Part shown: one piece after another, positions 9,466 to 16,978 of the stretch | Layout of the letters: each line of letters opens with the position of its first letter | Position numbering within the stretch: position 1 is the first letter of the stretch | DNA from: Flavobacterium album | GTDB taxonomy: Bacteria; Bacteroidota; Bacteroidia; Flavobacteriales; Flavobacteriaceae | Direction: 5' to 3' | Length of the DNA stretch: 64,000 bases | Assembly: GCF_003096035.1 (NCBI RefSeq) | Contig: NZ_CP029186.1 | Location: forward strand, 3,330,001-3,394,000 | Notes under the pieces: model-generated | What the model was told of the DNA's origin: nothing | Databases searched by the model: none | What the model saw: the letters and a program-made list of their open reading frames with translations, nothing else | Made by a program: the position numbers and the translations under genes

Positions 9466-10602
9466 ATGTCTTCAAGTATGAAGAAGACAATAGATTTTTA
9501 CAATGAACAACGAATTGATTTTGCAAATCAAAAAAGTTCTGCAACTAAAGATTTTAATACTTATTGTTCAAACGACCCAAAGAAAATAAGTTGGAACGAC
9601 TCGCTTAAAAATTTATGTGCAAAAAATCAACCTTTGAGTTTTAACGAGACTAATATTATAACTGGAATTTATCGGCCTTATAGCAAATTAAACTTGTACT
9701 TTGATAAAAATTTCATACAGCGTCCTTATCAGCAAACAAAACTGTTTGCTGCGAATTTAAAGAACATTGTAATCTGTGTTTCAGGGCTTGGTGGTTCTAA
9801 AAATAATTCAATCTATATTTCAAAATACATTCCCGACTTAAATCTGTTAGATGCTGGCACTCAATGTTTCCCTCTCTATTACTATGAAGAAAACAATGCT
9901 ACGCAAAAAGGCTTGTTTGATAACAATGATGAGCAGCAATTTACCCGCCGCGATGCCATAAGCAATTTTATTTTAAAAAGGGCTGTAGCCCAGTATGGCA
10001 AAAACGTAACCAAAGAGGATATTTTTTACTATGTGTATGGCTTTTTGCACAGCAAAGAATACCGCGAAACCTTTGCCAACGACCTTAAAAAGATGTTGCC
10101 CCGCCTGCCCCTGGTAGAGGACGTGCGCGACTTTTGGAAATTCAGCAAAGCAGGCCGCCAACTTGCCGATTTGCACCTTAACTATGAGAGCGTACCACCG
10201 GCGCCGGGCGTTATAGTGCTGCACAACCCGCTTAGTGTAAAAGACAGTGTGAATGCATTGGGTACTGATGAAGTAAAGTATGTGGATTATGAAGTGCAAA
10301 AAATGCGCTACCCTAAAAAAGGGCAAACCGAAACCATTATATACAACAGCCGCATTACAATAGATAATATACCTGCAAAGGCGTATGAGTATGTGGTAAA
10401 CGGCAAAAGCGCCATCGACTGGATCATGGAGCGTTACCAGGTAACCGTACACAAGGATAGCGGCATTAAAAACGACCCTAACGACTGGGCGCGTGAACAC
10501 AACAACCCGCGCTACATACTGGATTTGCTGCTAAGTGTTATCAATGTAAGCGTTCAAACGGTTGATATTGTTGAGGGCTTGCCAAAAGTGAGTTTTGAGT
10601 AG
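9466..10602 (+). CDS. Type ISP-like restriction-modification enzyme, C-terminal part (target recognition)
   Basis: This 378-aa frame is the continuation of the enzyme starting at 5669, not an independent gene. Its frame is open from just after a TGA at 9364-9366. The unlisted upstream codons read THSLGIATARDSWVYNSS, which resembles the conserved start of the type ISP recognition/C-terminal region. The ATG at 9466 is therefore an internal methionine. Codons up to about 9,890 are strikingly AT-rich, and the last 230 residues return to the composition of the helicase part. A functional product needs a -1 slip on the A-run at 9366-9372 or one additional A in the true sequence. Confidence 0.85.
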   Translation: MSSSMKKTIDFYNEQRIDFANQKSSATKDFNTYCSNDPKKISWNDSLKNLCAKNQPLSFNETNIITGIYRPYSKLNLYFDKNFIQRPYQQTKLFAANLKNIVICVSGLGGSKNNSIYISKYIPDLNLLDAGTQCFPLYYYEENNATQKGLFDNNDEQQFTRRDAISNFILKRAVAQYGKNVTKEDIFYYVYGFLHSKEYRETFANDLKKMLPRLPLVEDVRDFWKFSKAGRQLADLHLNYESVPPAPGVIVLHNPLSVKDSVNALGTDEVKYVDYEVQKMRYPKKGQTETIIYNSRITIDNIPAKAYEYVVNGKSAIDWIMERYQVTVHKDSGIKNDPNDWAREHNNPRYILDLLLSVINVSVQTVDIVEGLPKVSFE

Positions 10603-10619
10603 ATTAAACGGCTAATTAA

Positions 10620-10772
10620 TCAGGAATAACAGAAGAGATTCTTAAGACCATTGTAAAAGATAAGGGTTTAGTAAAAAGGCACACTGACCGGGGCTATTAC
10701 AAACAAGTCACTTTTGCAGAAATTCAAATGATTGGCTTAATCGACAAGGGCAGACATTATGAATTAAAATAG
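10620..10772 (+). pseudogene. Coding fragment without a start, possible toxin C-terminus
   Basis: An open segment of 50 codons runs from just after a TAA at 10617 to TAG at 10770. It has no ATG near its left end. The translation (KGLVKRHTDRGYYKQVTF, then a short tail) reads like the C-terminus of a basic enzymatic domain. A small gene-like fragment follows 17 bp later, the order expected of a toxin tail and its immunity gene. The assignment is inference. Confidence 0.35.
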
Positions 10773-10789
10773 AAAGTGCATGTTTGCTT

Positions 10790-10998
10790 ATGGCTTCTAT
10801 TTACTTAGTCGGACATAATTTAACTACAAACTGGTTAAGAAAAGAAGAAGTCGTTCAAATTATTATGAAAGAATTACGATCTGCAGGATATGAGTTGCTA
10901 TATGATTATTCATTATATAACAATTGTTAAATAAAGATGAAGTAATAAAAATTTTACAAGAAGATATTAGATCATATTTAAAAAAAGGGCCTAAATAG
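10790..10998 (+). pseudogene. Small hypothetical gene with a frameshift
   Basis: ATG at 10790 opens a 46-aa frame (MASIYLVGHNLTTNW...) ending at TAA 10928-10930. The -1 frame takes over at about 10921 and continues coding-like (LLNKDEVIKILQEDIRSYL) to TAG 10996-10998. One base appears to be missing between the two parts; the restored product would be about 69 aa. It could be a decayed immunity gene for the preceding fragment. No family is recognised. Confidence 0.4.
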
Positions 10999-11009
10999 GC
11001 CTTTTTTTA
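10980..11009. terminator. Bidirectional Rho-independent terminator
   Basis: An A-rich left arm ending GGGCCT, a short AAAT loop, and AGGCC followed by seven Ts form a stem with T-runs on both strands. It sits between convergent genes: the plus-strand fragments ending at 10998 and the minus-strand lipoprotein gene ending at 11007. Confidence 0.75.
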
Positions 11010-11348
11010 TTTATAAACTTTCCCTTGACATTCCCAATAAAAATTGAGAATCGTATCTTTTTTATGGATACTAAAAACGAGTGATCCTTTTTTCTTAATT
11101 ATTGTATCTCCTTTTTCTAATAAATCATCATACTGAACCCACCATCTTGCATTATCTTTACATGTACAATCTTCTTTTGTATATAATTGTTTTCCCTTTG
11201 CATTTAAATATGGTGATGTAAAAGCAGGCAATCTATCAAATATTAGCAAACATTCTGTTTCCCTTGCGCTTTCTGCGCTTTTTTCACAATTTATATTAGA
11301 ATTACAAGAGCCTAATATAAAACATATAATAATTATTTTTAACTTCAT
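11007..11348 (-). CDS. Small lipoprotein, possible orphan immunity protein
   Basis: The 113-aa protein has a lipoprotein signal (MKLKIIIICFILGSC, lipidated Cys at about 15) and a Cys-containing soluble part with CTCKDNARWWVQYDD. It lies directly downstream, on the same strand, of an RHS-core pseudogene (11419-11950), the usual place for an immunity gene of an RHS toxin. If so, it is an immunity protein left behind after the toxin decayed. No named family is recognised, and the pairing is inferred from position. Confidence 0.6.
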   Translation of the reverse strand: MKLKIIIICFILGSCNSNINCEKSAESARETECLLIFDRLPAFTSPYLNAKGKQLYTKEDCTCKDNARWWVQYDDLLEKGDTIIKKKGSLVFSIHKKDTILNFYWECQGKVYK

Positions 11349-11418
11349 TACGATTTTTTCTTACATATTCTATCGCACCACTTGCCTTAAACGAAACTCC
11401 ATTAGATTCGGTTTTACC

Positions 11419-11950
11419 CTAAACCAAACGTAGGTCCCAAATTAATAGATTTGCTTCAAAGAAAAATCCATTGACAGCAATATTTCCAGATAAACTAATT
11501 GCATCGGGTACATATGGCCCATAAGCACCTGCATCCCCAATATTAAAAAGTCCAGTATGTTGAGTAACATTGACTACATTCAAGGCTATACCAGTTTGTG
11601 TAGTTCCATCTTCTATATAAAATGTACTCATTCCTCCTTGACGAGTCTCTGCATGAGGACCTACATAATTGAACCCTGTTGGAGTTCTTTCCGGAGACAC
11701 AGACCCTAATGAGTATACCATTTCATTAGAAAATATACTTCAAATCCAATCATCTGGACCCATCCCATCAGGATCTGTAAAGCGCATTGTATTATTAAAA
11801 CAATAATTATATGGGCTATGCCTTCTCATCTTCTCATCTTCTCCGCCAGTGGGTCGATATTCATCCACCTACCCAATACCGGGTCATGATTTCTTGCGCC
11901 ATAGTCGTACCAGTTAAGCCCCAGGTCGTCCTGCAGTTCCTGTACCACCT
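11419..11950 (-). pseudogene. RHS repeat-associated core, C-terminal remnant
   Basis: Reading leftward from about 11950, the translation contains [25 protein letters not shown] and [12 protein letters not shown], the classic RHS-core signature, followed by a strand-rich variable tail ending LLIWDLRLV. Three lesions are visible. The 5' end is cut off just before the core. An 8-bp direct repeat (CTTCTCAT twice, near 11823-11838) breaks the frame after LAEKM. A TGA replaces what is probably a Trp codon shortly after DDWI. The intact core at about 33784-33966 in this window is the nearest comparison. It is almost certainly non-functional. Confidence 0.85.
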
Positions 11951-12031
11951 AAAAAGTTTATTAAACAAATTAAGATGATTAGTAGTATAGCCTTGCCGAT
12001 TCCTTAGGGTCGATCATATATAGCCAAGCGT

Positions 12032-12601
12032 GTGCTTTCATGTTCTACACTATCCAACACTGTATATTACAACATTAGGACAACCGGAATTCCTAATGGG
12101 AAAACAGTAACATTAAAATTATTTGAAGATGATGGTATGTTACTTAAACCTGATGAAAAGTTCAACGGCAAAGAGCTTACTAAAACAGTTAAAATTAGTG
12201 ATGGCAAAGCATCCTTCTCATTAACCCTGGATGATAGCTGGGAGAAGAATATAAAGAAAGATGTTGGTTTTGAAATTGAATTTTATTGGGTCGCGTAACA
12301 CCAGAATATTATTTTTATGGTGAGAAACTTGGCAGTATTTTAAATGTCAGTGGATCCAATAGGTTCCTTTTTTTTAAACCACCTACGAAGACATATAACT
12401 TACCGGAACTTTTGACATTCTCAGGAGAGGTTATTGTTTTATGCTCTTGGAGATGCTCTAGAGATTCCAGATGCAGAAGAACAATTAGATGATTGTAAAT
12501 TTTTTGTTGGGGCCAGGATACTAAAAAATAAAGAAAAATTTAAAAACGTTGAACAAATCAGTCAACGCAATAAAGATGTTTATAACTTAAATAATCTATA
12601 A
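12032..12601 (+). pseudogene. Decayed secreted-effector-like gene fragment
   Basis: Three open segments in shifting frames join into one protein. 12032-12298 contains TTGIPNGKTVTLKLFEDDG and lacks a true ATG. From about 12290 comes TPEYYFYGEKLGSILNVSG. From 12431 comes YALGDALEIPDAEEQLDD, running to TAA at 12599-12601. A -1 change near 12290 and a compensating change near 12430 separate them, and the 5' end is missing. The first segment resembles Ig-like modules that I associate with Bacteroidetes contact-dependent effector proteins, but I cannot name the family with confidence. Confidence 0.5.
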
Positions 12602-12614
12602 TAATAAAACTAAG

Positions 12615-12767
12615 ATGACGGAAATTACCGGGGCTTCAAACTTTGGTTATCTTAATGAATATGTAAAGAAAGGTAAGCCGACAACTAGTAGTGACAAAGA
12701 GATATTAAACTTTTTCTCTAATAAAGCAGTTCTAAAAAATGTCCGAAAATTAAGTAAAGGATTATAG
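12615..12767 (+). pseudogene. Short coding fragment, possible continuation of the preceding pseudogene
   Basis: ATG 12615 opens 50 codons (MTEITGASNFGYLNEYVKK...) to TAG at 12765-12767. After the stop the frame still reads TYWDLEDFA before a second stop, which suggests a nonsense lesion in a longer chain. It follows the previous remnant by 13 bp and may belong to it or to a toxin tail. No family is recognised. Confidence 0.3.
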
Positions 12768-12801
12768 ACCTACTGGGATCTCGAAGATTTTGCTTAATAT
12801 C

Positions 12802-13212
12802 ATGTTTACTAATGATTCACACAATGTTCCAATTCCCGGGCCTTGGGGGTGGGCTTCGGAAATGCTGACAAACTATGTTTTTAAGCCTGAATTAGAAAAA
12901 GTTATCCAGGATTTAAGAAATGAAGCAATCAGCAAATTTCAAATTACAAAACAATATGGTCTAGAGGCCAGCATTCTTTTCCTGCAATCTCCAGCCGGAG
13001 ATATAGGCAAGTACCGAAGTCATAGGGTAAGTACACCTATTTTAAAAAAGTTATTAAAAGGCGATTTTCTTACTATGAAGGACGTAATCAGTAGTGACCA
13101 TTATCCCGATCAGATTAATACAATTATATATCAAGTATTCGATGAGGGTTTTTCAGGTGAAGAATATGCTGTTATAGATTGTATATTCGTTGGTGACAAC
13201 CTTTTAAAATAA
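12802..13212 (+). CDS. Hypothetical protein in toxin-debris region
   Basis: The open frame reaches back to a TTG at 12790, but the first ATG is at 12802, giving 136 aa (MFTNDSHNVPIPGPWGW...). It is a soluble protein with no signal peptide and no recognised motif. It follows decayed effector-like fragments on the same strand and may be an immunity protein or a fragment of one. The coding composition is plausible, but no clear ribosome-binding site is present. Confidence 0.45.
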   Translation: MFTNDSHNVPIPGPWGWASEMLTNYVFKPELEKVIQDLRNEAISKFQITKQYGLEASILFLQSPAGDIGKYRSHRVSTPILKKLLKGDFLTMKDVISSDHYPDQINTIIYQVFDEGFSGEEYAVIDCIFVGDNLLK

Positions 13213-13899
13213 TAATTACAATTTAAAGAAAATGGTTAGGGAAAATTTTTATCTTTATATAAAATCAATCGAACTACGGCAACATCTATAGATGATGTTA
13301 GGGCACAATAATTAACCGGTTTAAGTGAGCTTGGTATCGATCGGCTTAAACTCTGAAGGCATCATGGCCAGAAAATAGGCGCCTAAACTTTGGCATTAAT
13401 TAATCTTAGATGCATGAGCATTATAATAGGAATGCTTTTATAAGAAAAGTAATCTGGCATATATCACAATTGAAGTGTAACAGCAATACTAAAAGTGCCG
13501 GAAAAACATATTAAAAACCGCAATCATTAATAAATATCTAGATTGCGGTTTTCTTCTTGCTACAATACTGCCGCAGCTTTTGTCCATTGACAAATTGTTT
13601 ACCATCAGATGTTTTTGCTTATATCTTTCCTCCTATTTTGAGATAATGTCTCTTTGATATTGTACAGCATCATCTTTGATTACCCTGCTATATAAATATA
13701 TATTTGAAAATATCAGCATTTGTCTCCCCTAGTATTCTACTTAATCATAGTATATGTGGACTCTAAACATTCAATTTAATTAAGTTCCGTTCTTGTTTGT
13801 AAATATAATTCATTGTTTAATGATTCATTAAATTTTAAGCTTTCGATTTATGTAATGATATTTATTTTAAATTGCATTAAAAAGTATGTGCGCCCTAAA
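13213..13899. other. Intergenic region before the TPR-HTH regulator
   Basis: About 690 bp of AT-rich DNA with no gene that I can support. It includes a terminator-like hairpin at 13515-13551 and, at the right end, the probable promoter and leader of the regulator at 13900. In-frame codons upstream to 13813 look non-coding. Confidence 0.5.
13515..13551 (+). terminator. Terminator-like hairpin
   Basis: AAACCGCAATC at 13515-13525 pairs perfectly with GATTGCGGTTT at 13541-13551 across a 15-nt AT-rich loop, followed by TTCTTC. The symmetric A and T flanks would allow termination in either direction. It closes the accessory island on its right side. Confidence 0.6.
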
Positions 13900-15354
13900 A
13901 TGAATAGAATACTCAAAGTATTTGTTTTTATATTTTTTAATTTGACTTCAGTTTTTTCACAGGAAGACAGTTCCGGGCGTATCAAAATATTGCGCGATAA
14001 AATTTCTGAAATTAAAAAGCTGGCGACCACCAATCCCGAAGGCGCTTTTTCCCAAATACAGGACTTCTATGAAGAAGCAGAATACGCGGGTTACAAAGAA
14101 GGTGAGCTTGCCTCATTAGCACTAAAATGCTGGTATTACACTAATAAAGACTTAAAAAAAGCAATAGCCGCCACCCAGGAATTGCAGCGTAAAGCTGATG
14201 CATATGACAGTACTTTTTATAAGGCTGCCGTACATGAATATTATTCTAATATATACCTCGGGAGTGACCTGCCGGAAAAAGCATTGAAGGAAGCCGAAAC
14301 AGCTTTAAAAATGCTTCAACTGGTGAGGACAGATGATAAGTTCCTCATACAAGATATAATTGCCCGAAAAGCAAATGTCTGTACGGTTGCTGCGGAAGTT
14401 TACCTTTTAAAAAAAGAATACAGGAAGGCAGTAAAAGTATTGCTGGAAGCCAACAAGCAAATCAGTGATCTGGATGACACCGAAAAGAAAAGATTTATTT
14501 ATAAATCTAATTACACAAACTTAGGGGCGGCTTATGTCGAATTTGACCTTGACTCCGCACAATATTATATAAATAAATCAGTTGCATTATCCAATGAAGG
14601 AAATTCAGATATTTTCCAGTTTAACAACAGTTTTCTGTTAGGTTACATTTATAAAGAAAGAAAAGAGTATTCTAAAGCGATAATTAACTATAAAATGGCA
14701 GAGGAACGTCTTCCATATGTAAACGCTTCGCTCGAAAATACAAATCTTATATATAAGGGACTTGCTGACACTTACACAAGTATCGATAGCTTGAAGCAGG
14801 CGAATATATACCTCCAGAAATTGCAAAACAGCTTGTTGGAGAATGAGAAGAACAAAAACAAATCGCTACACAAGATAATTGACAATGAGCTCCTTATGGA
14901 GAAGCATAATTCCATTTACATAGGTATCGGTTTTGGGCTGGTATTACTACTTATGTCCGTATACCTAGTGATGCTGCAACGAAAAAATAAGGAACTTAGC
15001 AGGCAGGAAAAAGTCAGCGAGGAGTACCTAAAAGAACATTCAGATGTTACAATGGTAGATGAAGCTACGCTTTCCCGTCTTATAGAAATGGTAAAAAATG
15101 ACGATCAGGCTTTCATGGCTGCGTTTTACAATTGCTTTCCGCTTTTTCTGGAAAAGCTCAGGGACATACATCCGACTATCGTTCCTTCGGAAACCGAATT
15201 TTGCGCCCTGCTAAAGCTGAATTTATCTACAAAAGATATTGCCCGCTATAAGAATATAGAGCCAAAATCTGTCCAGAATAAGAAATACCGAATCCGGAAA
15301 AAACTCAACGTTCCGGATGATGTCGATATATATTTCTGGTTCAATAAATTTTAG
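13900..15354 (+). CDS. TPR membrane regulator with C-terminal HTH
   Basis: The open frame begins at 13813, but the start chosen is the ATG at 13900. It gives a good signal peptide (MNRILKVFVFIFF, cleavage after VFSQ), whereas the upstream residues do not look like a protein start. The 484-aa product has TPR-like helices over about residues 30-340, a transmembrane segment near 355-377, a linker, and a C-terminal HTH with ETEFCALLKLNLSTKDIA and KYRIRKKLNV. This is the same design as the protein at 2824-4659, and the HTHs are similar. It is probably a membrane-bound transcription factor. The T9SS cargo genes downstream are candidate targets by position only. Confidence 0.85.
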   Translation: MNRILKVFVFIFFNLTSVFSQEDSSGRIKILRDKISEIKKLATTNPEGAFSQIQDFYEEAEYAGYKEGELASLALKCWYYTNKDLKKAIAATQELQRKADAYDSTFYKAAVHEYYSNIYLGSDLPEKALKEAETALKMLQLVRTDDKFLIQDIIARKANVCTVAAEVYLLKKEYRKAVKVLLEANKQISDLDDTEKKRFIYKSNYTNLGAAYVEFDLDSAQYYINKSVALSNEGNSDIFQFNNSFLLGYIYKERKEYSKAIINYKMAEERLPYVNASLENTNLIYKGLADTYTSIDSLKQANIYLQKLQNSLLENEKNKNKSLHKIIDNELLMEKHNSIYIGIGFGLVLLLMSVYLVMLQRKNKELSRQEKVSEEYLKEHSDVTMVDEATLSRLIEMVKNDDQAFMAAFYNCFPLFLEKLRDIHPTIVPSETEFCALLKLNLSTKDIARYKNIEPKSVQNKKYRIRKKLNVPDDVDIYFWFNKF

Positions 15355-15736
15355 CTGCGCTGTTCAAATCCTTAGTCATTATAATTACGCGAGCCATTTA
15401 TAGGCTTTGGGGCAGTCTTTAAATTTCATGGAATATTTATAAAAGCCCATTGGTTTTTTAATATTTGTTTTTTGTATTCTTATTTAAAATAACACCAACT
15501 ATAACTTAATAGTTCGCCGCACTATAAGTCACTTTACCTTCCATTGTACCCAAAATTTTTTATTTAGCCATACTATTTAATCAATAAGTACCTTCCTTGT
15601 TTAGCCTTATAATTAACGCTTTATATAAAAATAAAAAGGTGAGGTATAACTGAGGTATTCGTTTTTTATGGCCTTTCGGCATAGTGGTTATTTTTGCAGG
15701 ACTAACATAACCAAACATCGCAATATTAGTTTACTT
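15355..15736. other. Intergenic region upstream of the T9SS type B locus
   Basis: About 380 bp, AT-rich, with no supportable gene. It should contain the promoter of the locus beginning at 15737, but no element fits the TTG-N17-19-TAnnTTTG pattern well enough to call. Confidence 0.4.
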
Positions 15737-16978
15737 ATGAAAAAAATTATTACACTATTACTAATGTTTACATGTGTATTTTTAAATGCACAAAATACTG
15801 TCCCTACAATTGAATGGGCAAAGACCATAGGATCGGGAATGGATGAGGGCGACGGGAGTTGGGATATCCTGCCATTAGAAGATGGCGGATATATGGTTAC
15901 CGGCCAACAGTGGCTAGGGGATATAACTTCCGAAGTTGGCCAGCTGGATTATTGGGTGGCAAGGTTAGATGCAGGCGGCGCTATAGTTTGGCAGAAGACC
16001 TATGGTGGCAGCCAGTCTGACCAGATAAAAAGAATAGTGAAATCTCCAGATGGAGGATATTTGCTTGCCGGTATCTCACAATCTTCTGATGGCGATGTAG
16101 GAGGGCACTACGGACAGGATACGTATCTCGACTGGTGGATTATAAAAATCAATGATAGTGGAGATATTATGTGGCAGAAAAATTTAGGTGGTACAGGAAA
16201 TGAATATTTATACGATGCAATTGTCACTTCAGATGGTGGCTATATTCTGCTAGGCACATCCGCCTCTAATGATGGCGATGTTATAGGAAACCACAATTTT
16301 GCGGGTTTTGCGACAGACGGATGGATAATGAAAGTTAGTGTTGCAGGAGATATAGAATGGCAAAGATGCTACGGAGGGTTTGGAACTACTACTTTAACAT
16401 CTATACAGCCCACACCGGACGGAGGCTATGTAATTGTAGGAGAAACAGAAGCTTTAGGAGGTGACGTACCACAAACCGCTCATGGACTGCTTGACTCGTG
16501 GATGATAAAAACAGATAGCGCAGGTGCCATTCAATGGTCTAAACTTTTTGGCGGAAGCGGGATAGACAGCTTTGTTTCTGTAAAGCTCACGGAAAGCGGA
16601 AATTATATCACTGCTGGATTTACTGATTCCAATGACGGGGATATCAGCTTTAACCATACAGCCCCGGGCAGCTGGAAACTTAGAGATGTATGGGTAGTTG
16701 AACTGGATGGAGATGGTAATATAGTTTGGGAAAAGACATATGGCGGAACAGGGAATGAAGCAGCATACCAAATACTCCTTACAGCTGACTGCGGATATGC
16801 TTTAGGAGGGTTTTATCTTTATGATTCTTTCGAAGGACAACCCAACAGGTCAGACCCCCTGGCCTCAACACTGGTACCAAGTGATGGTTTTCTGATGCGG
16901 ATAGGGCTGGATGGTGAACTAGCATGGGTAAAAACGATGGGGGATATCAAAATGATAAAATATGGAACTTTGCCTTAA
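15737..16978 (+). CDS. T9SS type B adhesin-like protein, N-terminal part (frameshifted)
   Basis: The start is taken at ATG 15737, giving the signal peptide MKKIITLLLMFTCVFLNAQ; the open frame to the left is unlikely to be translated. After the signal come six or more beta-propeller-like repeats with the pattern W-K-x-(Y/L)GG, then TxDGGY, then SxDGDV, then DxWIxK. The frame ends at 16978. The next repeat continues in the -1 frame: WVKTMG is followed by GYQNDKIWNFALTPDGGF if one G is added to the run at about 16940. The intact protein would span 15737-19113, about 1,125 aa. The lesion may be real or an assembly error. Confidence 0.85.
   Translation: MKKIITLLLMFTCVFLNAQNTVPTIEWAKTIGSGMDEGDGSWDILPLEDGGYMVTGQQWLGDITSEVGQLDYWVARLDAGGAIVWQKTYGGSQSDQIKRIVKSPDGGYLLAGISQSSDGDVGGHYGQDTYLDWWIIKINDSGDIMWQKNLGGTGNEYLYDAIVTSDGGYILLGTSASNDGDVIGNHNFAGFATDGWIMKVSVAGDIEWQRCYGGFGTTTLTSIQPTPDGGYVIVGETEALGGDVPQTAHGLLDSWMIKTDSAGAIQWSKLFGGSGIDSFVSVKLTESGNYITAGFTDSNDGDISFNHTAPGSWKLRDVWVVELDGDGNIVWEKTYGGTGNEAAYQILLTADCGYALGGFYLYDSFEGQPNRSDPLASTLVPSDGFLMRIGLDGELAWVKTMGDIKMIKYGTLP

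Noticed and set aside
9973..10500. 175-codon minus-strand open frame
   Set aside because: Antisense to the GC-richer C-terminal part of the R-M enzyme, with no domain and no promoter.
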